Positions 25,289 to 37,288 of a stretch of 64,000 nucleotides of DNA are shown one piece after another (position 1 is the first letter of the stretch; the number at the start of each line of letters is the position of its first letter). Source of the stretch: Guyanagaster necrorhizus (lineage: Eukaryota; Basidiomycota; Agaricomycetes; Agaricales; Physalacriaceae). The DNA is taken from contig NW_025064893.1 in the NCBI RefSeq assembly GCF_019112545.1, positions 186,001 through 250,000 of the forward strand, in the 5' to 3' direction. The notes under the pieces are model-generated. The model did not search any database. It worked only from the letters and a program-made list of their open reading frames with translations, and had not been told where the DNA came from. The position numbers and the translations under genes are program-made.

Positions 25289-25748
25289 TGTTAGACCTAA
25301 GCATTATGTGAACAAACTACATATGATAAACAGATGTCTCCTTGTACTTCAGGAGATCAACTGAGTCCACTGATGTGTAGTCAGATCAGTGTGTCACAAG
25401 GCCAAATGAATTGGCTCAAGAGAAGATGGTGTGAAAATGAACTTTAGCTCAAAGCTGGGGATTATCAGCAAGAGTGAGCATCTTAAATACTATACATTGT
25501 CTGCTAATAATAATGTCTATCTATTGTATCTTTCTGAGTCCATTGTGCCTATTGTCCTTGGATGTTGCTATCATACACAAAAGAATGATTGTGTATTGTC
25601 AGATAACACTGTTGCATTGAAAGACAATGACTGACTTGGCCTAGTTGTGATGACTAAGCCTCATCCCACAGTCTTAAGTGCTTATTCTGGCACTCTGACT
25701 GAGCATAAATAAGGGTTAAATCAAGGAAAAGATAGAAAAATCGTAACA
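25289..25748 (-). repeat. 5' LTR of chromovirus copy 4
   Basis: 460 bp, top strand TGTTAGACCT...AAATCGTAACA. The primer-binding region lies immediately left (25274-25288, AAGCTTCAAGCTAAT on the top strand). Right target duplication ACAGT follows at 25749. Confidence 0.92.
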
Positions 25749-25753
25749 ACAGT

Positions 25754-26071
25754 TGCTTGATGATGCACAATTACTCTTTTATAGACAATAGTGATGCCTA
25801 AGGACAAAAGGTGCAACAACCAGGATAGACACAATAGGTAGTAGTATTTATATTCACAATAACTTATAGTATATAAGAAAGCTTGCTCTTGCTGGTAATC
25901 CCCAGCTTCAAGCTAAAGTTTATTCTTATACCATTCTATTTTGAGCTGACTCTAAGACCTTACAATCACACTGATCAATATTCACATTAGTGAACTCTGA
26001 TGTTCCACTCAAAGTGTGAAGTGATGTCAGTTTATCACATGTCTACAATCATATGAAGATTGGGTCTAACA
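25754..26071 (+). repeat. 5' LTR of copy 3, part 2
   Basis: Resumes after copy 4. Contains a TATA-like box (GTATATAAGAAAG) near 25867 and AGCTTCAAGCTAAAG near 25906, and ends GGTCTAACA. The primer-binding region ATTAGCTCAAAGCTTC follows at 26072. Confidence 0.9.
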
Positions 26072-26128
26072 ATTAGCTCAAAGCTTCTTCTTTTCTTTTC
26101 TCATGCACTATAGTGTGGAGAAAACCAA

Positions 26129-29100
26129 ATGCTATCTATCAACACATCAGATTCCAACTTTGACCATGAGTTCTTCAAACTCCTCACCTCTATCATCAGA
26201 ACATTATTAGGATTATTGGTGATCATGAAGCTGTGCAGAGGATGTCAATCAATCATTGTCTGGGCAGTTAGACACTACCAGGAGTTTCAAAACATCTGCT
26301 GAATCCTATGAAATATAATCTCTGACTTTTCACTCTATGACATTCCTGAATCCCAATGAACATCCCACCAGCTCTCAAAGCCCCTACCTGAAGCTGAGTC
26401 TAGTGGCTCACATCAAGAGGACATTCAGAAAGAGGAGAGATACTGATATCCTCTCTGATGACCCAACAGCTGAAACTGAGACCCTTGCCTCACAGGGTTC
26501 TGCTCTCTGTCTCAAATCATGAGGATGAGAACCTCCCTCTGGACTTCTTTAATGACCCACCATCTCCTGATAGAACTACAGCAACCAGAACTCCTGAAAT
26601 TGAAAACCATGCTAGGGACTCTCTTGATGCTGCTAGGGTAGCTCCAGGATCTCACCATATCTCTCTACACCCAGAAAGTCCAAAACATGACTCTCTCTAT
26701 GTGACCCTGAGCAGAAGCCCCACATGTTACTCCAGCCCAAGTAGCCATAGGTTGGGGCCAACAAAAGAGCAGCAAGACCAAATGGAAGAAGGATAAAGAG
26801 CCAGAAATAGAATTATCCACTAGCTCTTCTCAAACTTGGACCTCAACATCCCTTTCAATTATGACACTGCACTACAGCAAAGAGAATGATGAGAAGAAGA
26901 AGAGTGGGCTCAGCCTAGCTCTGAGCAAGCCCAAGAGGACCTTGCAGAGCACACTCAGGTGAAGGCTGAGCAAGAAGCTGAAGGAGCAGAGTATGACAGA
27001 CAGAGGCACAGACAGCAACAAGAAGCAGAGATCATCCATCTGAGCAGTGGTTCTCCAGGCTGGTATGGCCTCTGAAGTGAGTTATCCACTTCCATTTTTC
27101 AGGAGCTCAGCACTACCAAAAGCAATCCATAGGCAGGACTCTACAGTTCAGTTACCCTGAGTGAGATTGACCAAAGGAGAAATGGGAACAGTGTCCCCTA
27201 TCCCCTCTGATGAACCAGCAGCCCTGAGACCCTCACCTATCCCTCTTCCTGACACACCCTCAGTGTCAACACTATTAATGAGGGTGATGAGTCCATCCTT
27301 GACTTCTATAGACTACAAATACCTCTCAATGCTCACATCTCCACACACACCCTCTAAGGATACCTCAGAAGTTGGGTTGCTCAACAGTTCCTCAACAGAA
27401 AGTACTACTGAAACTTCTGAATCTATAGTGAGAGCTTGGAGGCAGCACAAGCAGCTGGCAGCAATAGGTATAACATCCAGATTGGAACCAGTCCCTGAGC
27501 ATTCACTACCATCACCACCCCCCTCAACACTGAAGCTGGGTCCAGCACTCAGCCCCAGCAGCTCCCCCATGATCATCAAACCTTTTGAGAGGAGTCTCTT
27601 TGACCAGCCCATCAGTTCTCTCCTTGAGGGGAGCAACAAGGCCAATGAGAAAACAGAGGACAGCAAGGAGCCTCATAAATTCATTAACTACATTCTGGAA
27701 GATACTGATGAAGAGGCACTGGAGAAAGAGATACAGAGAGCAAGGGTTGGTGAGTATCAAGACTTATATGAAACAGAGGTAATATTTTTGTGATATAATG
27801 CCAAATGGTTGGCATCACAGAAAGGACAATTATATATTAATGCAGAACCAGAAGAACAGTGGGATATTTTACAATATTCTGCTACCAAATATGCCATTGA
27901 CATCTATAATGCCTGACACCCAGAAGACCAGCTCCAGGAGCTGCCACCATATAAATCAAGATTCAACATCTGACCAATGCTATAATCACCATCTATCATC
28001 CTGAAGTGAGCCATGTACATAGCACCCTCAGTATAGAGTCACTATTCATACTCCACTCTGTTGGTTTGATCATCAGCCACTCAGCTATCATAATCCAAGC
28101 CACAGCTGACAACCTGACCAGCCAGCTTCTGAAACTCTCAGACCAGCAGAGAGAGCTAACTCCTTGATGCACAGCTCCCACCAGATGAGGTGTCAGGGAG
28201 CAGCACTGGAAAAGAACCAGTCTGAGATGACTCAGAAGCTGTTAAGATAGGCTTCACTATCAGAAATGGGGTCATCATCAGGAAGGAGGCCCTTTTGCAA
28301 AAAAGCCCAATTGCTGATGACAACTTGCTACATTCATTCTCAGGACCACCAGCTGAATGGAGGCAACTGCCCTTCAGTGAATGGCCCAATCCAATAGGTA
28401 TATTACCTGAGAATGCTGCTATCCTGCAGTGCAAGCCTGACCTGGTCTGGAAGCCCTGCTCCTTCAAAGGGGCCTCCAATGATATCAACTGATTCTTTAT
28501 CAACTGTGAACAGTACTTTGAGGTTTACATTGCTTATCTAGAAAGCAACATGAACAAGGTGGCCTTTGCTGCCTCATACCTAGAAGACTTGGTGAAGACT
28601 TGGTGGATTTTGATATCCCCAAACTTCTATTCCACTATGTGACAGCACTACTACTTCCCATCCTGGCCAGTGTTTAAACAAATGCTAAATGACAAATTTA
28701 TTGATCTGGCAGTGCAGAAAGTGCATAAACAGAAGATCAAGGAATGGAAGATGGGAGATAAAGCAGCAACAGATTACTTTGATGAGCTTGAGCAGCTCAC
28801 CAAGCTAGCCAGTATCTGAGAAGATGTAGCAAATGATGGACAAATAGTCAAGGCCCTCAAGAGAGGATCTCCACCTTTGTATATCACAATGATCTCAGCC
28901 ATCAGAAAATTCATTCTGATTAGATACAAGAAATGAAAAGAGCATATCATTGAGATGTACAAGGAGCAACAGCAACAAAGGGTGGAACAGTCCACCCTAC
29001 AGGACTCCCAGAAGCTGAACCAACCTTCAAGTTTAGACTCCAAGACTAATAGCATGCTCATCATCACTAAGACAGGATCTTTGATGGCTGGTCCCTCATA

Positions 29101-29347
29101 TACAGCACAGAAGACAGGGACAGGAACAACATTTACAGAGGCAGGGAAGCCTATAGACATAGACTGACTAAAGAAGGAAGGGAAGTGCTTCAACTGTGGA
29201 CAAAAGGGTCACATGTCAAAGGACTGCCTGAAGAAGAAATATATCTGAGAAAGTATCTGGACTCAAATCACTGAGTTGCAGAAGAAAGCAGAGGAGCTCA
29301 GCACCAAAACCAAGGTCAAAGAAGTAAAAGACAGAGCTGATCAGTGA
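26129..29347 (+). pseudogene. Gag remnant with intact CCHC knuckle (copy 3)
   Basis: From the ATG at 26129 the N-terminus reads DSNFDHEFFKLLTS then a hydrophobic run (LLGLLVI). The acidic, Ser-rich linker keeps a 210-codon open stretch at 27161-27793. The capsid-like domain lies at about 28440-28800 (SNDIN, ESNMNKVAFAASYLED, WWILISPNFYS). The zinc knuckle near 29188-29235 is intact, CFNCGQKGHMSKDC. The Lys-rich tail ends near 29347. Stops are scattered, mostly TGA. Confidence 0.83.
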
Positions 29348-29849
29348 GTGATTCCACTGAGTCAGCTGAAGAACTTAATAGTGTGCAAATCACAGCTGCT
29401 GGATGGACTGATAGTACTTCTGTAGCTACATCTATGACTAAATTATATGTGCATTCAGATATACACAATACAAAATCCATTTCACATACTAAGAAATCAC
29501 TTAAAGAAAAAGAAAACACTCAAATGCCTAAAGGCTGAACAGAGAGAGAGACCTCTCCTGGATGGCTCAAGCTATTTGATACTGAATGGATCTGGAGGGC
29601 AATCAAAGATGCTTGGATAGGAGGAGAAGCAAAGGTGGTACTCAAAAATTAGGTATATAAAATCCAAGCTAAAGAGATCATCAATGAGATGGTCAAGAGA
29701 ATGAGGAAAGCAAAATAGTGTTGAGCTTTGGAGTGGCTTGATGAATTGCAAGGACCATAGAGATACATTCACCATGCCAACACTCAGAGATGGGACCTAA
29801 CAGTCAAGGCCCAGATCAAAATGCTCATAAACTGATCAAGGCATGCCAT

Positions 29850-32800
29850 AACCATACTGGTAGACAGCAGCTGTACCAGCAGCTCAATCAATCAGGCTTT
29901 CATCAACAAGCACCACCTGCTGACCTACACCACTGCAGCCTCAATACTGGTTTATAATGCCAATAGGATCAAAAACCAGGCAGAATCAATAACTGAATTC
30001 ATCAAATTATGCCTGACCATTGGAGATCACTCAGAATGAATTGATCTCATGGTCACTGACTTAGAAACCAAAGACATGTTTCTTGGCCATGACTGGTTGA
30101 TCTGTCATAATCCACTAATTAATTGGAAGACCAGAAAAATCATCTTTGCCCATTGTAGATGCTGGAAAATCCCCTTTGAACTACTGGATGGAGACTCTGA
30201 GGACCAGTGGGATGAAGAGATGGAAGATGGCAAGACCATTCTCACTGTTGACATCTAGCAGGCAATACACATTTATGCCATACACCATGTCAATGAGTTA
30301 GTAGCAAAGACCAATGCTGAAAGAGAAGAGAGAGCATTTGAAGAGATGGTGCCAGAGTAGGCACATGACTTCAAGAATCTATTCAAGAAGGAGAGCTTTG
30401 ATGAGCTCTCTGAGTCAAAACTATGGGATCATGCAATTGAGTTGATCCCTAATGCAAGTGCCAACTTAGACTGCAAAATGTATTCACTCAAGAACAATGA
30501 GCAGCAGGAGCTCAACAAGTTCTTGGATGAGAACTTATCCAGTGAAAGGATCAGACCATCCAAATCTGTTATGATTTTTCCTATTTTCTTTTCTTTTTTC
30601 TTGATTTATTTGAGAATTAACCCCTGTTTCTGCTTAGTCAGCAGCCTCATCCCAATTCTACTGCACCTGCTGTGAAGCCTCACAGCAGCACAATAGCAGA
30701 GCACTGCCTTTTGCTATCAGCACAGCAGTAACAGCAGCAGCTGGCAACAGCAGAACAATACTCTTTTGTCTTATGCAGCAGTAACAGCAGTAACAGCACA
30801 ATAGCAGACAATACTCTTTTGTAGGGAGATTATATTTAGAATGATAAGAAATTAGTATATAAGTAGTGTAGCTCTTGCTGTAGTAGCTCCAGCTTTGAGC
30901 TAAAATTTATTCTTTACTATCTACTCTCAAGTGACTTGCAACTGCCTTGATCACACAATGCCAACAACACATCAGTGAACTCTAACAGTCTAACCCAAAG
31001 TGTGAGGTTCTGTTAGTTTATTACATGTTATTGGTCACATGGAATTTGGGCTTAACAAAATCCCCCATGGCATCACTATTCTTCTTCATTAAAAAGAAGG
31101 ACAGGAAGCTCTGACTGGTCCAGGATTATCAGAAGCTAAATGAGATGATGATCAAGAATCATTATCTGCTACTATTGATCTCAGAACTGATAGACAAGTT
31201 GTGAGGAGCTAAATATTACACAAAACTAGATGTCTGATGGGGATACAATAATGTCTACATTAAAGAAGGTGATGAATGGAAGGCTGAATAAACCAGGACT
31301 GTTTGAACTGACTATCATATTTTTTGGACTCACAAACTCACCTGCCATCTTCCAGTGGATGATGAATAACATATTTAAAGACCTCATCACCATTGGAAAA
31401 GTAACAATCTATCTTGATGATATTCTCATCATGTTGAAGACACAGAAGAAATACAGGAGACTAGTATGCCAAGTTCTAGCTCTAATGAGGAAACACAAGC
31501 TATTCCTCAAAGCAGAGAAGTGCAAATTTGAGATACTGGAAATGGAGTATCTGAGAGTCATCATTAGTGAGAGAAGCATCTACATGGACCTCATCAAGAT
31601 AGCCAGAGTGGTTGAGTGGCCAGAACCAACTAAGAAAAAGGGATTACAATCCTTTTTGGAGTTCACCAATTTCTACTGCTGGTTCATATGGGACTACAGC
31701 AAGATTGTTTAACTGATGATACAGCTGACTGGTAATGCTCCCTGGAGATAGGAGCCATCACAACAGGCCACCTTCAATGACCTAAAGCACTGACTTGCAG
31801 AAGATATAGTACTGGCTATTCCAAGCCAAGACAGCAAGTTCTGGATGGAAGCCAACTCAAGCAAAGGGGCAATCAAAGCTGTCCTATCCCAAGAACAAAA
31901 TGAAAAATGAAGACCAGTTGCCTTCCTCTCAAAAGCCTTAACTGTGACAGAGCACAACTATAAGATCTATAACAAGGAGCTACTTGCCATAATGCTCACC
32001 CTAGAAGAGTGGTGGCACTACCTTGTCAGCACTATTGAAACCTTCAAAATCTAAACTGATCACTAAAATCTCTGATATTTCTGATAACCTCAGAAACTAA
32101 ATCATCAGCAGGCACAATGGGTCATGGAACTCAGTTAATACCTCTACACCCTATATCACAAGATGGGAGTCATAAACAAGAAGGCTGACCTGCTGAGCAG
32201 ACAAGCTGATTATGACCAAGGCAGTTGAAACAATAAAGGCATTATGTTACTAAGGCCAGAACACTTTCATGCCATGATCATGCCAACAGAGAAGAAGATT
32301 CATAAACAGATCAAGAGTGTAACAAAGAACTACAGTAAATGAGACCAATGCATGGCCTCATCCCTGAATCATGAATGATGAATGATGAAAGAGAAGAGAA
32401 TGATCTGCTATAACAGGCAGATCTATATACCATGAGACCAGGCACTGCAAGACAAGATCATCACCATGTGCTATGATCATGCAACCCAGGAGCATCTGAA
32501 TATAGCCAAGACCAAAGAACTGATACTTCAAGAATACTGGTGGCCAAAGATGGGACAAGATATTGAATGATATATCAAAGGATGTGAAACCTGCTAATAA
32601 GAGAAGTCATCCAGCCAGATATGAGCAGCCCCATTACACCCCAATGAAGTACCTGTGACCCCATGGACCCATATCTCAGTAAACATGATCATGAGCCTCT
32701 CCAACTGCAATAGATATGATGTGATCATCATTATTGTAGATCAGTTCTCAAAGGCAATTATACTGATTGCCTGCTCAATGGAATTGACATCTGAAGGCTG

Positions 32801-33760
32801 GGCAAAAATCCTTCATGATGAGGTCTATGCCAAGTATAGCATACCACAAACAGTCATATCCAATAGAGGACCACAATTCGTGTCCAAGTTCCTTGATGAC
32901 CTCTACCACCTACTAAATATCTGATGCAATGCATCAACCACTTACCATCTCCAAACTGACAGGCAAACAGAAAGGGTCAACCAAGAGATCAAGAAATACC
33001 TATGACTCTTCATCAATCATAGACAGAATAATTAGGTCAAATAGCTGTCACTCACAGCCTTCCAATATAACAATCATGTCCACTCTGCAACCAGAAAAAC
33101 ACTCTTCTTCATAAACTATAAGCAACACTCCAACATCACACAAACCACATGTACCCACACAATGATGCCAGCCTTGACAGACTTCACCACAGACATGGCC
33201 AAAATCCATGATGAGATATGGACAGCCCTGGAAAAAGCAGCAGCCACTATGAAAACACAATATGACAGACACCATCATCAAGCCTACACATATAATCTAA
33301 ACAACAAAGTGTGGCTGAACACCACAAACCTGCATTTGCCATGCCCAAAACAGAAACTAGCTGACAAATACACAGGCCCATTCCCAATCCTAGCCAAAGT
33401 CAGTGCTTCAGCATACTAGCTATGTCTCTCTTCCTATTGGCAGATCCATGACACTTTTAACAAGTCTCTGTTAACACTTTATATTGCACCAACATTTTCA
33501 AACCAAGAACAGCCACTATCTCCTCCTCCAGACCTGATTGATGATGAAGAACACTACAAAATTGATCAAATACTGAACCACAAACTATGCAAGGTCAGAG
33601 CAAAAGGTGGTGGCATGACAACAACCATTGACTACCTTATCAGTTGAAAGGGTTATGGACCTGAATCAACCAATAGGTAAATAAAAAACAAATAAATGCT
33701 GCTGATGCTATATGAAATTATAAATTATCCCAAAATTAAACTATCAGAACAATGGTCTTA
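29850..33760 (+). pseudogene. Pol remnant (chromovirus copy 3)
   Basis: Protease lies at about 29860-30255 (VDSSCTSSSIN in place of a D-S/T-G site). RT starts near 30440, is cut by the solo LTR at 30567-31057 and resumes at 31063, with YLDDIL kept near 31410. RNase H is about 31710-32210. The integrase core is open at 32655-32924 but reads VNMIMS and SNRGPQF, so two catalytic Asp positions have become Asn. The C-terminal region (DKYTGPFPIL) is near 33360 and a chromodomain remnant near 33535-33745, followed by a purine tract. Clearly inactive. Confidence 0.85.
30567..31057 (+). repeat. Solo LTR in RT of copy 3, with CAG-rich expansion
   Basis: 491 bp, TGTTATGATT...GGGCTTAACA, flanked by a perfect target duplication AAATC (30562-30566 and 31058-31062). 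Same family as the surrounding element (TATA GTATATAAGTAG, then AGCTTTGAGCTAAAA). It differs in a CAGCAG/CAGTAACAG-rich block near 30680-30810, which accounts for its extra length. Confidence 0.92.
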
Positions 33761-33772
33761 AGGAGAGGGTAA

Positions 33773-34241
33773 TGTTACAATTTTTATCTTTTCTTCTATC
33801 TTTTTCTTTCATTTCTACAGTTTCTGCTTAGTCAGAGCATCTAGCACTAGTGCTTAGGACCATGAGACTAGCTTAGTCATCACAACAGACTCAGTTGATC
33901 ATTGTCTCTCAACACAACATGGTTGCCTGACAATGCACAATTACTCTTTTATGGACAATAGTGACATCCAAGAACAAAGAGCACAACAACTAGGATAGAC
34001 ACAATAGGTAGTAGTATTTATATTGACAATAACTTGTAGTATATAAGAAAGCTCACTCTCACTGGTAACCCCCAGCTTCAAGCTAAAGTTTATTCTTACA
34101 CCATTCTATCTTGAGCTGACTCTAAGGCCTTGCAATCACACCAATCAATATTCACACCAGTGAACTCTGACATTCCACTTGAAGTGTAAAGTGATATCAG
34201 TTTATCATGTGTCTACAATCACATAAAGCTTAGATCTAACA
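33773..34241 (+). repeat. 3' LTR of chromovirus copy 3
   Basis: 469 bp, TGTTACAATT...GATCTAACA, preceded by the purine tract AAGGAGAGGGTAA and followed by the target duplication ACTAC. Confidence 0.92.
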
Positions 34242-34246
34242 ACTAC

Positions 34247-34419
34247 CTACAAAAGAGTATTGTCTGTCATTGAAGGTCATCATCATATCAGAGGACAATG
34301 GCAGACTCAGCCTAATATGGTGACTAAGCCTGTCTCATAGTCCTAAGCCCTGGTCTAGGTGCTCTGACTAAGCATAAATAGAGGTTAATCAAGAAAGAAA
34401 AAAGAGAAAAATTGTAACA
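34247..34419 (-). repeat. 5' LTR of copy 5, part 2
   Basis: Continuation of the LTR begun at 17148; ends AAATTGTAACA on the top strand. The two parts sum to 460 bp. Confidence 0.86.
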
Positions 34420-34424
34420 ATAGC

Positions 34425-34937
34425 ATTATATACTCATGAGGTGAATCACTCAAACTAATGAGCTTTGTTGATGCTGACTATGAAGGTTGCAAAGATACTA
34501 TGAGGTTAATGTCTGGATATGTCTTCATGATGTCTGGTGGCCCAGTATCATGGAGCTCTAAGTGATATGCAACTGTTATATTGTCCACCACCAAGGCTGA
34601 ATTCATGTCTCTTACCTATGCAGTGCAGCAGTTGAAGTGGATGTTTTTATGATTGAAGGAGGTTAGCTTGGAGCAGGAGAGGCTGAGGACACTGAAGTGC
34701 AACAACTGTAGAGCAGTGTCACTCACCAATACAACTTAGAACCACTACAAGGTCAAGCATATTGACATTTGCAAGCATTACATGTGGAAGTTGGTACAGA
34801 CCAGCAACATTAAGATCAAATTTATTCAAGAAAAAGTCAATGCTGCTGACTTGTTCACTAAACCCCTCTACCATGACCACCACTACTGCTACCTTGCTGA
34901 TCTCAACATTATTGATTGACCTCCTATGTCTGGGAGA
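34425..34937 (+). pseudogene. Ty1/copia RNase H C-terminal fragment
   Basis: Plus-strand translation gives the end of a Ty1/copia polyprotein: a degraded VDADYEGCKDTMR...SGYVF block, then STTKAEFMSLTYAVQQLKW, then KVKHIDICKHYMWKLVQ and DLFTKPL near the end. These are the usual RNase H landmarks of copia elements, with the Asp-Ala-Asp start and the ADxxTKPL end. Only the 3' part is present; the left is cut by chromovirus copy 5. Stops at positions of Trp or Arg indicate decay. A purine stretch precedes the LTR start at 34938. Confidence 0.8.
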
Positions 34938-35280
34938 GTGTTAAACTAGATACAGTATACCTGCCATGATCTCACATCTATTATCTATAATGTATGCCAC
35001 CCTTTTCTTTATCCATACCCTTATACTTCACACATCAGTATATATAACAGTAGAGTAGATCTGCTACCTCATTCATTTCACCTATACTATGCTGACTGAG
35101 GTATATACACTTTCTCATATACCTATATACATCTTACTTACTCACTCTCTTAGTTCTTACTTTGTTGTTTCTCTTACTCTATAACTATAATCAGATCTCA
35201 GTTTTATATATCTAAAAACTGGTCTCTATTCTTTCATCCAGATACACACTCTGACTGGTATTACATAGCAAACTCAGACA
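34938..35280 (+). repeat. Probable 3' LTR start of the copia element (right end uncertain)
   Basis: Starts TGTTAAACTAG directly after GGGAGAG, the expected purine tract. It contains a TATATATAACAG box near 35040. The right end is guessed at ...ACTCAGACA (35280) because it ends in CA; no second LTR is available to fix it. Confidence 0.45.
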
Positions 35281-36100
35281 TACTGATCAGAAAAGAAGCA
35301 AGGATAAAATCCTATATTTCTCATGAGTGAGATTCCAGAGAAATGCAACTCTCTCTTGAATCAAGACTCAGAGTTGGATGGATGGATAGTGCTTTCAGTG
35401 TATACAGTGCTGAATATGAGCATAAGAGAATAAATGATCTCTCTCTCACTTAGTCAGCATCTTATGTGTGCTATTCTCATATAGTTGAACTGCTCATAAT
35501 GTTCAGCTGCCTAAGTACTCTCAGAAGAATGAGAAAACAAAAGAAGAAGAGAAAGTAAGAATAAAATCCTATATTTCTTATAAGTGAGATTCCAGAGAAA
35601 TGTTCTTCCAATGATAAAAACTCAAAGTATATAGTATACTTTGAGTACAGTCAGAGATCTCTGGAATCTGACTCTCCTCTAAGTGAAATTATTGAAACAT
35701 GACAGTTATACAATTACAATGAAGATAAATGAGTTACAGATTCTTTAATAGAAGCAAATTTGTTTATAGTATCTCCAATAGAAAATGATAAGATTTCCTC
35801 AACTTTATGCTAATAGAATAAGAATGCCTTTGAGAACTGTAGTGTCTGATGAATATGAATTCTAGCATCTTAATCTTGCATTCAATTCATCCTGCATCAT
35901 TAATTCTGCTTATCAAAAATAGCCTACTAGAAATTCTCAATTGCTGAGCCATTTCTTGATAGACTTCATTTCTCATCAGATGCTCTTCAAGACCTGAAGC
36001 AGTGAGAAAGACTATAGCATTCATATGATATAGCTCAGATTTGAGCACTATGATTTTCTTATTATTGTTTCTCTCTTGGCTATGGTCTGCTCATCAACTG
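35281..36100. repeat. CpG-poor transposon debris with a 42-bp direct repeat
   Basis: No coding region recognised. A 42-bp block beginning ATAAAATCCTATATTTCT occurs at 35304-35345 and again at 35561-35602 with about two mismatches, 257 bp apart. It may be the edge of a small LTR element, but no TG...CA boundary was found. Confidence 0.4.
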
Positions 36101-36275
36101 AGTAAATCTACCTTCTTGTTGGCAGTGCCAGGTTTGTATGATATTCATCCAGTTTAATCACTCAACATGCTTATCAGTGGTTCAGCTTTTGTGGCTTCTT
36201 AAAATACTAGAGGTTTTAATGATCCATCCAGATTTCAAACTTGTACTTTGTATTTATAAGATAATAGCACCACTC

Positions 36276-36477
36276 TGTTGGAATTTAGATGCTGGCAATT
36301 CAGAGGAAGGCATATTGGACTCAAAGAAAAGGTACATTTCATTATATAGAGTAAGAATAGTGGGAGTTGCAAGTCAAGTCAAAAAAAATAGGTACAAATA
36401 TGTCAAAGTATAAAGTAAGCAGTAAAATATATATAAATAGAATATGATATTAAAGCCATAAAAACTGAATCTCAACA
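36276..36477 (+). repeat. Solo LTR, copia-like, 202 bp
   Basis: TGTTGGAATTTAG...GAATCTCAACA with a perfect target duplication CACTC at 36271-36275 and 36478-36482. The TGTTGG...CCAACA/CTCAACA style ends are typical of Ty1/copia LTRs. Orientation inferred from the ends only. Confidence 0.82.
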
Positions 36478-37288
36478 CACTCATCTAGAGCCATCATGAT
36501 AGCCAGCAACTTTTTATCATAAATCTTATAGATCTGCTCAGTGGTAGACAATGCTTTTGATAAATATGTGATGAGCTTCCACTGTCTATTCTGTTTCTGA
36601 GAATGGCTCTGAGGGCTCCTTCTGATGTGTTGGCTTCTTATTGAATTTTCCATTGTCAATCAGGATTGCAAGAATGGGATCCAAGCATATTCAGTGTTTG
36701 ATTTTTTGAAATACCTATTCTTGTGCCTTCTTCTATTTTCACTCAGTCTTCCCAGCAATTGTAGTCAGCAATAGGGCTATCTTGCTGTAGCCATTTATAA
36801 AATATCAGTAAAAGTCTGTGAATTCTAAAGAAAACTGCAACTTTCTCTTCTTGATGAGTATTAGCCACTCTCATACTCTGATAGTTTTTATCAGATCCAT
36901 TCACAACTTTCCTTCTGATATAATGAGATCTAAGTATTTTATCTTGAGTGTTTTAAACTCACACTTTTCTGATTTCAGATATAACTTGTTTTTTTGCAGA
37001 ATTTGTAACATCTGTCACATAGTCTTATAGTGCTCTTTGAGTATTTTCAAGAAAATTATTATATCATCCAAATAAATGATCATCTTTCCTTTGGTGATAA
37101 AGTCTCAGAATATATCATTCATCATTGTCTAGAAAGTTGCAGGTGAATTTGTGAGCCTGAAGAACATGACCAATAGCTTAAAACAACCCTCCATTGGTTT
37201 GAAATACTGCTTTCTACTCATCTCCTTTCTTGATGCAGATATTGTTGTATTCTCAGCATATATCTAGTTTTATGAAGTACTTTATGCT

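Larger units (their letters stand above)
17586..25748 (-). mobile_element. Ty3/gypsy chromovirus copy 4, complete, minus strand
   Basis: The best-preserved structure in the window: two LTRs of exactly 460 bp (17586-18045 and 25289-25748) and a perfect 5-bp target duplication, ACAGT at 17581-17585 and 25749-25753. Total length is 8163 bp. Read on the minus strand the order is 5' LTR, primer-binding region, Gag, protease, RT, RNase H, integrase, chromodomain, polypurine tract, 3' LTR. It is inserted in the 5' LTR of copy 3 and is therefore younger than it, yet still carries many stops. Confidence 0.93.
17435..34241 (+). mobile_element. Ty3/gypsy chromovirus copy 3, full length, inserted in the LTR of copy 5
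   Basis: Plus-strand element bounded by a perfect 5-bp target duplication, ACTAC at 17430-17434 and 34242-34246. The 5' LTR is 17435-17585 plus 25754-26071 (469 bp); the 3' LTR is 33773-34241, also 469 bp. Copy 4 sits inside the 5' LTR and a solo LTR of the same family (30567-31057) sits inside RT. Without these the element is about 8.1 kb. All domains are recognisable but broken. Confidence 0.9.
14258..34419 (-). mobile_element. Chromovirus copy 5 (minus, partial): Gag plus split 5' LTR
   Basis: A minus-strand element whose 5' LTR is split into 17148-17434 (287 bp) and 34247-34419 (173 bp), together 460 bp, the same length as the LTRs of copy 4. The split is the insertion of copy 3 with target duplication ACTAC. 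Gag runs leftward from 17100 and stops abruptly at 14258 against the LTR of copy 2, so its knuckle, Pol and 3' LTR are missing. On the right the element abuts a Ty1/copia RNase H at 34420. Confidence 0.82.

Noticed and set aside
27161..27793. 210-codon plus-strand open frame
   Set aside because: Same Gag linker region in copy 3; low-complexity and CpG-free.
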